DNA of 64,000 nt from Opitutia bacterium (GTDB lineage Bacteria > Verrucomicrobiota > Verrucomicrobiia > Opitutales > UBA953), in NCBI GenBank assembly GCA_947453335.1, contig CANGFP010000001.1, forward strand, positions 1 through 64,000, read 5' to 3'. Shown one piece after another: positions 38,419 through 47,724 of this stretch (its first letter is position 1; every line of letters starts with the position of its first letter). The notes beneath the pieces were generated by a model. It saw only the letters and a program-made list of their open reading frames with translations. It ran no database searches and was not told the origin of the DNA. A program made the translations under genes and the position numbers.

Positions 38419-38946
38419 TTAACGCTTCTTCCGGCCCTTCTGGCCGGGGATGGGATTGTCGAGGACGGCCTTGGTCTGGCGGGCGCGGAACGCGTCGAGA
38501 CGGGCGGACAAGGCGGCATCGCTCAAGGCGAGGATAGCCGCGGCGCCCAAGGCGGCGTTGATCGCGCCGGCGCGGCCGATGGCGAAGGTGTGCACCGGGA
38601 TGCCGGCGGGCATCTGCACGATCGAGAGGAGGGAGTCGATGCCGTCCAGGGCCTTCGACTGGACGGGGACGCCCATCACGGGGAGGACGGTCATGGCGGC
38701 GGCCATGCCCGGGAGATGGGCGGCGCCGCCGGCGCCGGCGACGATGACCTTCAGGCCGCGCTTCTTCGCCGCCAAGGCGTAGTCCTTCAGCTTGAGCGGC
38801 GTGCGGTGGGCGCTGACGACCTCGGCCTCGAAGGGCACGCCCAAGTCCTTGAGCGTGTCGGCCGCATGCACCATCGTCTCCCAGTCCGACTGGGAGCCCA
38901 TGATGATGCCGACGACGGGAGCGGACGTTCTGGTCTTTCGTGCCAT
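38419..38946 (-). CDS. purE: N5-carboxyaminoimidazole ribonucleotide mutase (class I PurE)
   Basis: A 175-residue class I Pur[25 protein letters not shown] and [13 protein letters not shown] are the conserved active-site loops, with the mutase His in SAHR. The following purK shows this is the two-enzyme bacterial route, not the class II carboxylase. The basic C-terminus (GQKGRKKR) is an unremarkable tail. Confidence 0.96.
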   Translation of the reverse strand: MARKTRTSAPVVGIIMGSQSDWETMVHAADTLKDLGVPFEAEVVSAHRTPLKLKDYALAAKKRGLKVIVAGAGGAAHLPGMAAAMTVLPVMGVPVQSKALDGIDSLLSIVQMPAGIPVHTFAIGRAGAINAALGAAAILALSDAALSARLDAFRARQTKAVLDNPIPGQKGRKKR

Positions 38947-38997
38947 GCCGCCAGCGTGGCGACAACGGATGGGCCTGTGAAGCCCGAAGCGAAAAAA

Positions 38998-40947
38998 CTA
39001 CTCCACGTAGGGGACGTATTCGGGCACCAGGCGCTTGAGACCCTGCTTGCACGCGGCCTTCTCCTGCGGGACCAGCGCGCGCACCTCCGCGAGGAGGCCG
39101 GCCAGGCCTTCGTAGCGGGAACCTGTGGCGACGAAACGGAAGATGCGGGCGTGCGCGGTCGTGCGGTACTGCTCGCCGTGGTGCTGGAGCTCCTCGACGA
39201 GCTTCTCGCCCGGGCGGAGCCCGACGAACTTGACCTCGATGTCGACGTCCGGCCGGAAGCCGCTGAGTTCGATGAGCTGGCGGGCCACGTCGACGATCTT
39301 CATCGGCTGGCCCATCTCGAGGACGAGGATGTCGCCGCCTTCCCCCTGGGTCGCGCTCTGCAGGACGAGCCCCACGGCCTCGGGGATCGTCATGAAGTAG
39401 CGCTTCACCTCGGGATGCGTCACGGTGACGGGACCGCCGGCGGCGATCTGCTTGCGGAAGAGCGGGATGACGGACCCAGAGGAGCCGAGCACGTTGCCGA
39501 AGCGCACCGCGACGAAGCGCGTGACGTTGCCGGGACGGCCCTGCATCGCCTGGACCGCCATCTCGGCCAGGCGCTTGGAGGCGCCCATGACGTTCGTGGG
39601 GTTGATGGCCTTATCGGTCGAGATGAGGACGAAGCGTTCGACCTGGTGCTCGGAGGCGAGCGCGGCCACGAGCGCCGTGCCCAACGTGTTGTTCTTGAGC
39701 GCCTCTCCGGGCTGCGGCTCCATCATCGGGACATGCTTGTGCGCGGCGGCGTGCAGCACCAGCGACGGCCTCGTCGCGGCGAAGACCTCGCGCATACGCG
39801 CCTCGTCCGTGACGTCGGCGACCAGCGGCGTGATGACCGCGCCCGCGCCGAGGGCGATGAGGTCCTGTTCGGCCTGGTACAGCAGCGCCTCGCACTGGTC
39901 GACCATGATGAGCCGGGCCGGGCCGCGGAGGGCGACCTGCCGGCAGATCTCCTGGCCGATGCTGCCGCCGGCGCCGGTGACGAGGACCGTGCGGCCGCCG
40001 ACCATCGCGCCGATCGCGGCGTCGTCGAGCTGCGCCGGGGGCCGCCCAAGGAGGTCCTCCACGGAGACGGGCCGGAGGTCGGTCGCGCGGACACGGCCAC
40101 CGGCGAGCTCGGTCATCGAAGGGACGACGAGCACGCGCAGGCCGTTGGCGGACGCGAGGGCGCTGATCTCACGGATGCGCTTGGCGCTTTGCGCGGGCAA
40201 GGCGAGGATGACCTCCGTGACGCCGTACTTCTCGGCGAGGGTCGGGAGGCGTTCGGGCGCCCCGATCACCGGGATGCCATGTATCTCCAAACCGTGCTTC
40301 TCGGCGTTGTCGTCCAGGAAGCAGACGGGCTGCAGGCCGTGGCCACGGCGGGCCAGGAGGTCGGACGCGAGCTGTTCGCCGGAGTTGCCCGCGCCGACGA
40401 TGGCGATGCGCTCGAGCGACGTCGGCGCCGCGGAGGCCTCGCCGGCGAAGCGTTCGCGCAGCGTGCGGATGGACACGCGGAAGCCGACGAAGAGGAGGAG
40501 GGAGAGGTTGAAGTCGACGAGCGCGACGCTGCGCGGGATGCCGAGGACGGCATTCGGGCCGTTCAGGCCGCTGAGGAACGGGAGGAGCAGGACGACGAGG
40601 GTCGCGAGCGACAGCGCGAAGGCCATGCGCAGCGCGTCGTGCAGACGGAAATAGTAGAAGACGCCGCGGAACTGTCCGCAGAGCCCCAGGAGGACGAACT
40701 TCAGCGGGACGATCCACAGCAAGGCCCACGGACGCTGGGTGAAAAGGTAGCCTTCGACGTCCTTGTCGGCGGTCGTGAGGATGGCCCCGCCGGAGAAACG
40801 CATCTCATAGCTGAGCCAAAGCGACAGCGCGGCCAAGGTCCCGTAGACGAGGAAGAAGAAGGCCGCCCGCTGGAACGGGCCGACCTTGGGCATGGGGGCG
40901 CTCTGGGGCATGGGGCGGGTGTTAACTAGGCCGTCGGCGACCGTCAT
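38998..40947 (-). CDS. WbpM/FlaA1-type nucleotide-sugar 4,6-dehydratase (membrane)
   Basis: A 649-residue polysaccharide biosynthesis protein (CapD/WbpM family). Four membrane helices occupy about residues 28-165, then a Rossmann CoA-binding-like domain (IAIVGAGNSGEQLASDLL). The catalytic SDR domain follows: VTGAGGSIGQEICRQ and the STDKAINPTNVMGASK motif with the family Asp/Lys and Met-x3-Lys in place of Tyr-x3-Lys. It converts UDP-GlcNAc-type sugars to 4-keto-6-deoxy forms for surface glycans. The ATG at 40947 overlaps the stop of the upstream gene; internal Mets at 40911 and 40893 are alternatives. Confidence 0.9.
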   Translation of the reverse strand: MTVADGLVNTRPMPQSAPMPKVGPFQRAAFFFLVYGTLAALSLWLSYEMRFSGGAILTTADKDVEGYLFTQRPWALLWIVPLKFVLLGLCGQFRGVFYYFRLHDALRMAFALSLATLVVLLLPFLSGLNGPNAVLGIPRSVALVDFNLSLLLFVGFRVSIRTLRERFAGEASAAPTSLERIAIVGAGNSGEQLASDLLARRGHGLQPVCFLDDNAEKHGLEIHGIPVIGAPERLPTLAEKYGVTEVILALPAQSAKRIREISALASANGLRVLVVPSMTELAGGRVRATDLRPVSVEDLLGRPPAQLDDAAIGAMVGGRTVLVTGAGGSIGQEICRQVALRGPARLIMVDQCEALLYQAEQDLIALGAGAVITPLVADVTDEARMREVFAATRPSLVLHAAAHKHVPMMEPQPGEALKNNTLGTALVAALASEHQVERFVLISTDKAINPTNVMGASKRLAEMAVQAMQGRPGNVTRFVAVRFGNVLGSSGSVIPLFRKQIAAGGPVTVTHPEVKRYFMTIPEAVGLVLQSATQGEGGDILVLEMGQPMKIVDVARQLIELSGFRPDVDIEVKFVGLRPGEKLVEELQHHGEQYRTTAHARIFRFVATGSRYEGLAGLLAEVRALVPQEKAACKQGLKRLVPEYVPYVE

Positions 40948-42722
40948 TCAATCACGATACGGAAGCCGATGGTTCGGCTTTTCTCCCGCTTCAAGGCCTG
41001 GCGCAACGGCAGGCCGGCGACCGGCACCCAGTTGACGCTGCCGCCGACGACCGCCGCGGCTTCATCCTTGCCCTCCGACCAGGCCCATTCCTCGACGTTG
41101 CCGAGCAGATCGTGGAAACCGGTGGAGATGGGTTGGGATTGGCCGACGGGCCGGGCGGTGATGCCATCGGTGTTGTCGAAGGTCCAGGCGGTCGCCTTCG
41201 CCGGAGGAGCGGACAGGTCGCCCAAAGCGGCCGTGTATTCGGCGACGGTCGGGAGCCGCACCCGCCGACCGGTCATCCAACCCAAGGCTTCGCAGAAGGC
41301 CGTCGCGTCGGCGTAGGAGACGGATTCGACGGGCAGGTTCTCGCGCATGACCGCGGAAGGGTTCACGCCCATGACCGTCGAGTAGAAGCCTTGGGAGACT
41401 TCCTGCTTCATGAGCCGGACCTGGGCCCGCGGAACAGGCAGCATGAGCTGGTCGATCGTCGGCAGGACCGCGCGGAGGACCGCCTCATGCGTGCAGAGGA
41501 ACTCCAGCCGGCGGCGGGCTTCGTCGCCGGGCGGAACGACCCCAGGGTTGTCCGCCTCGAGGCGCATCAGTTTGTCGCGCAGCTCCCGGGCCAAACCCAA
41601 GGCGGCGGTGGCCTGCCCTTCGCGGAGACGCTGGGCCAGCGCCGCGGATCGCTCGGAGATGTCGCGCAAGGCCGCCGCGGAACGCCACTGGTTGCGCAGG
41701 TTCTCGAGCTCGGACTTGCGGGACGCGGTGGCCCACGCGCTGCGCGGGAACTCCTGCTGAAGCCGCAGATGCAGGCTCAACGCGCGGTCATAGGCCGTCG
41801 CCGCGGCTTGGGAATGCTCCTCGCCGGGCGTCGCGCGGTAGCGCGCGATGGCCGCCTCCGCCAGGTTTTCGGACGCGGCGATCTCGCGATGCAAGGCGTC
41901 GGACCGCATGGTCTCCTGACGGTCGCCCAAGCGGTCCACGCGCCCGAACTCGGTCTCGAGGACGTCGCGGTATTTCTCGACGAAGGTCTGTTCGAGCTCG
42001 ATCGCTTCGCCCAGCAGGCGCACCGCGTCGGCCACCCGGCCGGCCTTGAAAGCGTCTTCGGCGGTCGCCTCCAACGCGCGGCCCTTCTCCCGCAGCGGTT
42101 GGGCCTCCAGGCGCCGGAGACGCGTGTCGAGGCGGGCGATCTTGCCGACGTCGGCGTAACCCGAGAAGATCCAACGCCCCTCGATGAGGCGTTCGGCGTC
42201 GAGCGCGCGACGCAGTTCGCGCATCGCGCCGGCGTGGTCGGTCTTGACCATGGCCGTGGACTTCTCCTCGGCTTCGGTGGCCGCGGCCCGGAGGCGTTCG
42301 GCCTGGATGACGTGGTAGCGGCGGCGCAAGGCCTCCAAGCGCGCGTTCTCCGAAGCCAAGGCGCCGCGGCAGGCAAGGTAATCCTCCTGGGCCTGGACGG
42401 CCTCGCCGAGCAGCGCGATGTCGCCGTCGTCGATCAGCGGCTTCTCGAGGCGACGTCGTTCGAAGGCGGCCTCCTTCGTCAGCGAGCGCTGCCGGAGCTC
42501 CTCGGCCTGCGCGGGACTGAGCGCGGCGAGGCTGCTGCCCGCGGAGCGCTGGCCCTCGGTCACCAACCAGCCGGCGAGCAGGAGCAAGCCGATGGAGGCG
42601 ACGACCATGAGGGGGGTGCCGGCCTTATCCCAAAGGCGTTCCCATAAGCCTGGTCCGGCTTGCGGGAGGGATTTCTTGCCGGGCAGGAAATCGGTCTGGG
42701 GGTCGTGGGGGCCTAGGGACAT
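40944..42722 (-). CDS. Membrane-anchored SUMF1/FGE-like protein
   Basis: A 592-residue protein. One membrane helix lies near residues 34-57 (LMVVASIGLLLLAGWLVTEG), then about 370 residues of Ala/Arg/Glu/Leu-rich coiled coil, then a C-terminal FGE-sulfatase-like domain. That domain shows KQEVSQGFYSTVMGVNPS, ESVSYADATAFCEALG, RVRLPTVAEY, DLLGNVEEWAWSEGK and IGFRIVI. The paired active-site Cys of true formylglycine-generating enzymes are not seen in the final segment (GGSVNWVPV...), so it is probably a non-catalytic or binding version. It overlaps the sugar dehydratase gene by 4 bp, implying a linked role at the envelope. Confidence 0.8.
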   Translation of the reverse strand: MSLGPHDPQTDFLPGKKSLPQAGPGLWERLWDKAGTPLMVVASIGLLLLAGWLVTEGQRSAGSSLAALSPAQAEELRQRSLTKEAAFERRRLEKPLIDDGDIALLGEAVQAQEDYLACRGALASENARLEALRRRYHVIQAERLRAAATEAEEKSTAMVKTDHAGAMRELRRALDAERLIEGRWIFSGYADVGKIARLDTRLRRLEAQPLREKGRALEATAEDAFKAGRVADAVRLLGEAIELEQTFVEKYRDVLETEFGRVDRLGDRQETMRSDALHREIAASENLAEAAIARYRATPGEEHSQAAATAYDRALSLHLRLQQEFPRSAWATASRKSELENLRNQWRSAAALRDISERSAALAQRLREGQATAALGLARELRDKLMRLEADNPGVVPPGDEARRRLEFLCTHEAVLRAVLPTIDQLMLPVPRAQVRLMKQEVSQGFYSTVMGVNPSAVMRENLPVESVSYADATAFCEALGWMTGRRVRLPTVAEYTAALGDLSAPPAKATAWTFDNTDGITARPVGQSQPISTGFHDLLGNVEEWAWSEGKDEAAAVVGGSVNWVPVAGLPLRQALKREKSRTIGFRIVIE

Positions 42723-42814
42723 GGAACGTCATCCGCCGGTTTCGGGTCCGGCTGATTGTTTGCTTTAATAGTTTGCTAGGCTGGTTCATGAAAGAAGGAC
42801 CTTCAACCTTCGAA

Positions 42815-43669
42815 ATGCCTCAATTCAAACGCATCGCTGTCGTGGGAGCCGGCCTCATCGGAGGCTCGGTCCTCCTCGCCGCTGCCCGACGCCGACTGGC
42901 CGGCTCCCTGGCCTGCTGGTCGCGTTCGGCGGAAGCCCGCGCGATGCTCAAAGGCTACGGGGTCGCCGAGGTCTTCGACAACCCCGTGGACGCCGTCCGC
43001 GGCGCCGATGTGGTCGTCGTCGCGACGCCGGTCGACAAGATGGAGGAATCCTTCCGGCAGATCTCGCCGGGGCTCGCCCCGGGCGCGCTCGTCACCGACG
43101 CCGGCAGCGTCAAGGCAGCCATCCAGGCCGCCGCCCGGGTCCTGCCCACGCACGTGGCCTTCGTCGGCGCCCATCCCATGGCCGGGTCCGAGAAAGCCGG
43201 TGCGGCGCACGCCTCCGCCGAGCTCTTCGTCAACCGACCCTGTTTCGTCACGCCCACCGGCGCCGAAGCCACCGCCGAAGTCCAGCGCACGCACGCCTTC
43301 TGGCAGGGGCTCGGTTGCCGCACGGTGGAATGCGGCGCGCGACGTCATGATGAGATCGTCGCGGCCATCAGCCACGTGCCGCACGCCAGCGCTTCCGCGC
43401 TGATGCTGGCGGTCGGTGGCCTGCCGGGCTTCGATTCCGCGACGGCGGGTTCCGGCCTGAAGGACGCCACGCGCATCGCCGCCGGCGAGGAGAACCTCTG
43501 GGTCGGCATCCTGCTCGCGAACGCGACGCATGTCGCCGCGGGCCTGCGCGCCGCGGAAGAACAGACGGCCCGCCTGCGCCTGGCCCTCGAGGCCGGCGAC
43601 GCCCCCCTGGTCCGCCAGCTGCTGGCCGACGCGCGCGTCCTCCGCCAATCCCTCGACCGTCCCGCATGA
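42815..43669 (+). CDS. tyrA: Prephenate dehydrogenase
   Basis: A 284-residue TyrA. RIAVVGAGLIGGSVLLAAAR is the NAD(P) loop. VVVVATPVDKM, VTDAGSVKAAIQ, FVGAHPMAGSEKAG and the substrate His in AISHVPHASASALM are diagnostic. It oxidises prephenate to hydroxyphenylpyruvate for tyrosine. The ATG at 42815 fits the family N-terminus; an in-frame ATG at 42788 is possible. An A+T-rich stretch with two GTTTGCT copies (42758, 42771) upstream may be the promoter. It overlaps aroA-cmk by 4 bp, forming an aromatic operon. Confidence 0.93.
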   Translation: MPQFKRIAVVGAGLIGGSVLLAAARRRLAGSLACWSRSAEARAMLKGYGVAEVFDNPVDAVRGADVVVVATPVDKMEESFRQISPGLAPGALVTDAGSVKAAIQAAARVLPTHVAFVGAHPMAGSEKAGAAHASAELFVNRPCFVTPTGAEATAEVQRTHAFWQGLGCRTVECGARRHDEIVAAISHVPHASASALMLAVGGLPGFDSATAGSGLKDATRIAAGEENLWVGILLANATHVAAGLRAAEEQTARLRLALEAGDAPLVRQLLADARVLRQSLDRPA

Positions 43670-45687
43670 GCCCGACCCTGACAATCACGCCCTTCCGCTC
43701 CCCCGCCCGCGGCGTGGCCCAAGTCCCCGGCTCCAAGAGCATCACCAACCGCGCCCTGCTGCTCGCCGCCCTCGCCGAGGGCGAGACGCTCTTCACCGGC
43801 GCGCTCTTCAGCCGCGACACGCGCATCCTCATCGCCGCGCTGCAGGCGCTCGGCTTCGACGTCTCCGCGGACGAAGCCGCGCAGACGATCCGCCTCATCG
43901 GCCTCGGCGGCCGCATCCCCAAGGCCCAGGCCAGCATCCACGTCGGCAACGCCGGCACCGCGGCCCGCTTCCTCACCGCGTTCCTCGCGCTGGCGCCGGG
44001 CGGCGTCTACGCCTTGGATGGCGACGAAGCCATGCGCGCCCGCCCGATGGCCGGCCTGCTCGAGGCCCTGCGTGGCGCCGGCTGCCGCGCCGTGCGCGCC
44101 GACGGCGAGCCGGCGACGCACTTCCCGTTCACCTTGCATACCGCCGGGCGCCTTGGCGCGCTCGAGGTCGACGCCTCCGCGTCCTCCCAGCTGCTGTCCG
44201 CCCTGCTCATGGCGCTTCCGCTCTCTCCCGGCGCCTCCGTCCGCATGAAGGGCGCGACGGTCTCCGAGCCGTTCGTCGCGATGACCGAGAAGATGTGCGC
44301 GCAGTTCGGCCGTCCGCTGACGCGCGCGGCCGACGGCGCCTGGCGCTGCGCCCAGCCCGGGCCCTACCGCGCCGCCGGCACCTACGCGATCGAACCCGAT
44401 GCGACCGCCGCGAGCTATTTCATCGCCTTGCCCGCCGTCACCGGCGCCGGCGCCTCCGTCCGCCTCCAGGGCTACGTGAAGGATGGGCTGCAGGGCGACA
44501 CCGCGTTCGCGGACGTCGCCGCCCGCTGCGGCGCGACGCTCGCCCCGCAAGGCGCGGCGCTCGTCGTCGGCACGTGGTCCGACCTCCGCGGCGGCGATTT
44601 CGACTTCAACGACTTCTCGGACACGTTCCTGACGCTCGCGACGTTGGCCCCGCTGGCTTCGTCGCCGACGACGATCCGGAACATCGGCCACACGCGGAAG
44701 CAGGAGACCGACCGGGTGCTCGCGATGGCGACCGAACTCGAACGCCTGGGCGTCCGGGTCGAACCGACCGCCGCAGAGCTGCGGGCCGACGACCGGTTGG
44801 CCACGCTCACGATCCATCCGGCCCGCGAGGCGCTCCGGCAGGCCGCCGCCCGCGGTCCCGTCGAGATCCGCACGTACGAGGACCATCGCATGGCGATGAG
44901 CTTCGGCATCCTGGGTTCCTTTGACCTCTTCGGCGACGGTCGTCCTTGGATCGCCATCCAGGATCCGGCCTGCACCAGCAAGACGTTCCCGAAGTTCTTC
45001 CAGGCCCTCGAGGCCTTGCGCACGCGCTTCGTCGCGGTCGCCGTGGACGGCGGCGCGGCGTCGGGCAAATCGAGCACCTCCCGCGCCGTGGCGCGCGACC
45101 TCGGCCTCCTGCACGTGGACACCGGCGCGCACTACCGTTCGGTAACGCGCGCCCTCCTCGACGGCGGCGCACGCCCCGACGATATCGGCTCCGTGGAACA
45201 GGCCCTCTCCAGGCTCCAGCTTGGTTCCGTCGTCAGCGGCGTTTCGTCGGGCCTCACGCTCGACGGGCGCCAGCCCGCCGACGCCACCCTGCGCACCGAG
45301 GACGTGAACGCGACGGTGTCGCGCTTCGCCGCCCTCCCGGCCGTGCGCGCCTTCCTCCTCGCCTACCAGCGTTCCCAGGTCGAGCTCGCCCGTTCCGCGG
45401 GCTTCGCCGGCGTCATCATGGAAGGCCGCGACATCGGTTCCGTGGTCCTGCCCCGCGCCGAAGTCCGCCTCTTCCTGCAGGCCGACCCCGTGGCGCGCGC
45501 CCAGCGCCGGGCCGCCGAAGGCCAGGCGGACGCCGTCGCGCAACGCGACCTGCTGGACTCCACCCGCGCCGCGGCCCCGATGGTCTGTCCCGAAGGCGCG
45601 ACGCGCCTCGACAACACCCACCTGCCGCTCGCGGAAGTCGTCGCACAGGTGAAGGCCATGATCGGCACCGCCGCGCGCCTCGGATGA
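43666..45687 (+). CDS. aroA-cmk: Fused EPSP synthase - cytidylate kinase
   Basis: A 673-residue two-domain protein. Residues 1 to about 452 are 3-phosphoshikimate 1-carboxyvinyltransferase: PGSKSITNRALLLAALAEG, GNAGTAARFLTAF, RNIGHTRKQETDR (RxKExDR) and YEDHRMAMSFG. Residues about 454-673 are CMP kinase: P-loop VDGGAASGKSSTSRAVA, HVDTGAHYRSVT and IMEGRDIGSVVLP. There is no stop or restart between them (junction near base 45020). The fusion joins the shikimate pathway to nucleotide metabolism; such fusions are known in a few lineages. Cmk and AroA are neighbours as separate genes in many genomes, so this looks like a gene fusion in place. It overlaps tyrA and plsC by 4 bp each. Confidence 0.95.
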   Translation: MSPTLTITPFRSPARGVAQVPGSKSITNRALLLAALAEGETLFTGALFSRDTRILIAALQALGFDVSADEAAQTIRLIGLGGRIPKAQASIHVGNAGTAARFLTAFLALAPGGVYALDGDEAMRARPMAGLLEALRGAGCRAVRADGEPATHFPFTLHTAGRLGALEVDASASSQLLSALLMALPLSPGASVRMKGATVSEPFVAMTEKMCAQFGRPLTRAADGAWRCAQPGPYRAAGTYAIEPDATAASYFIALPAVTGAGASVRLQGYVKDGLQGDTAFADVAARCGATLAPQGAALVVGTWSDLRGGDFDFNDFSDTFLTLATLAPLASSPTTIRNIGHTRKQETDRVLAMATELERLGVRVEPTAAELRADDRLATLTIHPAREALRQAAARGPVEIRTYEDHRMAMSFGILGSFDLFGDGRPWIAIQDPACTSKTFPKFFQALEALRTRFVAVAVDGGAASGKSSTSRAVARDLGLLHVDTGAHYRSVTRALLDGGARPDDIGSVEQALSRLQLGSVVSGVSSGLTLDGRQPADATLRTEDVNATVSRFAALPAVRAFLLAYQRSQVELARSAGFAGVIMEGRDIGSVVLPRAEVRLFLQADPVARAQRRAAEGQADAVAQRDLLDSTRAAAPMVCPEGATRLDNTHLPLAEVVAQVKAMIGTAARLG

Positions 45688-46328
45688 TCCTCTCGTCGAA
45701 CAACCTCGTCTACAAGGCCGTGTACCATGGTGCGCGCGCGTTCGCCGAGGTGTTCGCCACGCTCGAGGTCGAAGGCTGGGAGAACATCCCGACCGGCGCC
45801 TGCCTCTTCGCGTCGAACCACCAGAGCATGCTCGACCCGCCCTTGATCGGCTCGTGCCTCCCGCGAGAGATCGCGTTCATCGCCCGTCGTTCGCTCTTCG
45901 ACAATCCGTTATTCGGTTCTGTCATCCGCGCCTGCCACGCCATCCCGGTCGACCGCGGCGAAGCCGACATCGGCGCCATCCGGGTCGCGCTCGCGGCGTT
46001 GGCCGAAGGCCGCGGTCTGCTGATCTTCCCAGAGGGCACGCGCAGCAAGGACGGAGAGTTCGGCGAAGCCAAGGCCGGCGCAGGCCTGCTGGCCTGCAAG
46101 TCCGGCGTCCCCGTCGTGCCGATCCAGATCCGCGGCGCCCGCAACGTGCTTCCGCGCGGCGCGCTCTTCCCGGTCGGGGGCGCCCAGGTGCGCGTGCGTT
46201 TCGGCAAGCCGCTGCTGCCCGCCGACTACGATCCCGGCGAAGGCGCCCCCGGCCGCACGATGGAAGCCTCCCGGCGGATCCTCGCGGCGATCAAGTCGCT
46301 GCCGGATTGCCCGACGCCTGGACTCTGA
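45684..46328 (+). CDS. plsC: 1-acyl-sn-glycerol-3-phosphate acyltransferase (PlsC-type)
   Basis: A 214-residue acyltransferase. ASNHQSMLDPPLIG is the catalytic NHxSxxD motif and LLIFPEGTRSKDGE the substrate-binding FPEGTRS block; VPVVPIQIRG is motif IV. It converts lysophosphatidic acid to phosphatidic acid at the inner membrane. The ATG at 45684 overlaps the aroA-cmk stop. It ends 15 bp before the convergent dnaN. Confidence 0.92.
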   Translation: MILSSNNLVYKAVYHGARAFAEVFATLEVEGWENIPTGACLFASNHQSMLDPPLIGSCLPREIAFIARRSLFDNPLFGSVIRACHAIPVDRGEADIGAIRVALAALAEGRGLLIFPEGTRSKDGEFGEAKAGAGLLACKSGVPVVPIQIRGARNVLPRGALFPVGGAQVRVRFGKPLLPADYDPGEGAPGRTMEASRRILAAIKSLPDCPTPGL

Positions 46329-46343
46329 GCGCGCCCGCGGCGC

Positions 46344-47471
46344 TTACGAGATGCGCTGCGGCATCACGACGCAGAGGAAGTCTTCCTTCAGGCCGCGGAT
46401 GACGCCCGGGGAGAGGTCGTCCTTGAACTCGAAATCGAGCTCGTCCTCGGTGACCGCCTTGAGCGGCTCGGTGACGTACTGCGGGTTGAAGGCGATGTTC
46501 ACCTCGGGACCGTCGTACTTCACGGCGATCGGCTCATGCGCCTCGCCGGAGTCCGACTTCGCGGTGATCTCGAGGTTCTGGTTCTTCTTCGAGACGCTGA
46601 ATCGGATGGTGTTGTTGCGGTCGTCGCACATCAGCGCGGCGCGGGCCACGCTGTCGAGGAGCTTCTCGCGCTCGAGGCGGACCTTGCTGCCGGCCTCCTT
46701 CGGGATGACCTGGCGGTAGTTCGGGTAGTTGCCTTCGACGACCTTGGAAACCAGCTGGATGCGGTCCACGAGACCCTCGTCGTTCTTGGGGATGTCGATG
46801 GTGAAGCCGACCTGGCGCTCGTTGTGCGAGACGTGGGCCTTACCGCCGACCTTCAGGAGGCGCTGCAGTTCCGCGATGGTGCGGGCGGGCAGGATCAGCG
46901 CGAGGGCCTTGTCCGGACCTTCAAGCGCGCGTTCGCACTTGGCGAGACGCCGGCCATCGGTGGCGACGACGGTGAGCTTACCGTTCGAGAACTCGAAGAA
47001 GACGCCGTTGAGGATGTAGCGGTTCTCGTCGGTCGACTGCGCGTAGCTGACCTTGCGCAGCATGGAACCGAGATCCTCCTGTTCGATGGAGATCGTGGGC
47101 TGACCGGAGAAGCTGGCGATCGGGGGGAACTGGTCGGCAGGCAGGCCGGCGATCTGGAAGACGGAACTGCCGGAGGTGACCTTGACGCGATCCTTACCGG
47201 TGAGTTCGACGACGGTCTCGGCGCCCGAGAGCGAGCGGACGATCGGGACGAGCTTCTTGACGGGCAAGGTGATGCGGCCCGGGGAAGTCACGGTGGCCTT
47301 GATGCGGCAGCAGATGCCGAGGTCGAGGTTGGTCGTCGTCAAGGTCACCGTATCGCCTTCGGCTTCGATCAGCACGTTCTGCAGGATCGGCATCGTGGCG
47401 CGGTTGCCGACGACGTTGGTGACGCTGGAGAGGCCGTTGAAGAAATGATTACGGTTTACCTTGAACTTCAT
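46344..47471 (-). CDS. dnaN: DNA polymerase III beta sliding clamp
   Basis: A 375-residue clamp protein. MKFKVNRNHFFNGLSSVTNV is the family N-terminus, followed by the three clamp folds: ATMPILQNVLIEA; RYILNGVFFEFSNGKLTVVA with TDGRRLAK; and NPQYVTEPLKAV. The C-terminal VVMPQRI is the normal end (VVMPMRL type) that lines the binding pocket. It encircles DNA and tethers polymerase. The start at 47471 excludes 18 non-conserved upstream codons. dnaA is not adjacent in this window; the upstream gap looks like a replication origin or regulatory region. Confidence 0.97.
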   Translation of the reverse strand: MKFKVNRNHFFNGLSSVTNVVGNRATMPILQNVLIEAEGDTVTLTTTNLDLGICCRIKATVTSPGRITLPVKKLVPIVRSLSGAETVVELTGKDRVKVTSGSSVFQIAGLPADQFPPIASFSGQPTISIEQEDLGSMLRKVSYAQSTDENRYILNGVFFEFSNGKLTVVATDGRRLAKCERALEGPDKALALILPARTIAELQRLLKVGGKAHVSHNERQVGFTIDIPKNDEGLVDRIQLVSKVVEGNYPNYRQVIPKEAGSKVRLEREKLLDSVARAALMCDDRNNTIRFSVSKKNQNLEITAKSDSGEAHEPIAVKYDGPEVNIAFNPQYVTEPLKAVTEDELDFEFKDDLSPGVIRGLKEDFLCVVMPQRIS

Positions 47472-47535
47472 GATGCTGACAGGTTTGAGGCTGCGAGGGG
47501 TCTGTTGCAATCCATCAATGCCCACTTCCGGAGGG

Positions 47536-47724
47536 TGTGTATTAATAGATTACCCTTTGAATTAAATACAGTAACACCCGTAAGGGTCGGAAGCCCGTGG
47601 ATAGTTCCCCAAGGTGTTGAAAGCAGGTGGGATGGGCTTTTCGGAGGACTGTGCATAGGCTGCGAATAGGGCCACCCTTGTTCACATGGACCCAGAAGCC
47701 CCGATGCCTCACCCCTTATTCACA
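47536..47724. other. Candidate replication origin / DnaA-box cluster upstream of dnaN
   Basis: Most of the 248-base gap between dnaN and pssA. It contains an A+T-rich segment (47536-47573) standing out in a G+C-rich genome. It also has several 9-mers near the DnaA box TTATNCACA: TTATTCACA (47716-47724, exact), TTGTTCACA (47678-47686, one mismatch), TGTGCATAG (47650-47658, one mismatch on the other strand), TGTGTATTA (47536-47544, one mismatch) and CGTGGATAG (47596-47604, two). The exact box overlaps the pssA stop codon. Proximity to dnaN and to parS sites 9 kb away supports an origin; a dnaN promoter regulated by DnaA is the alternative. Confidence 0.45.
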
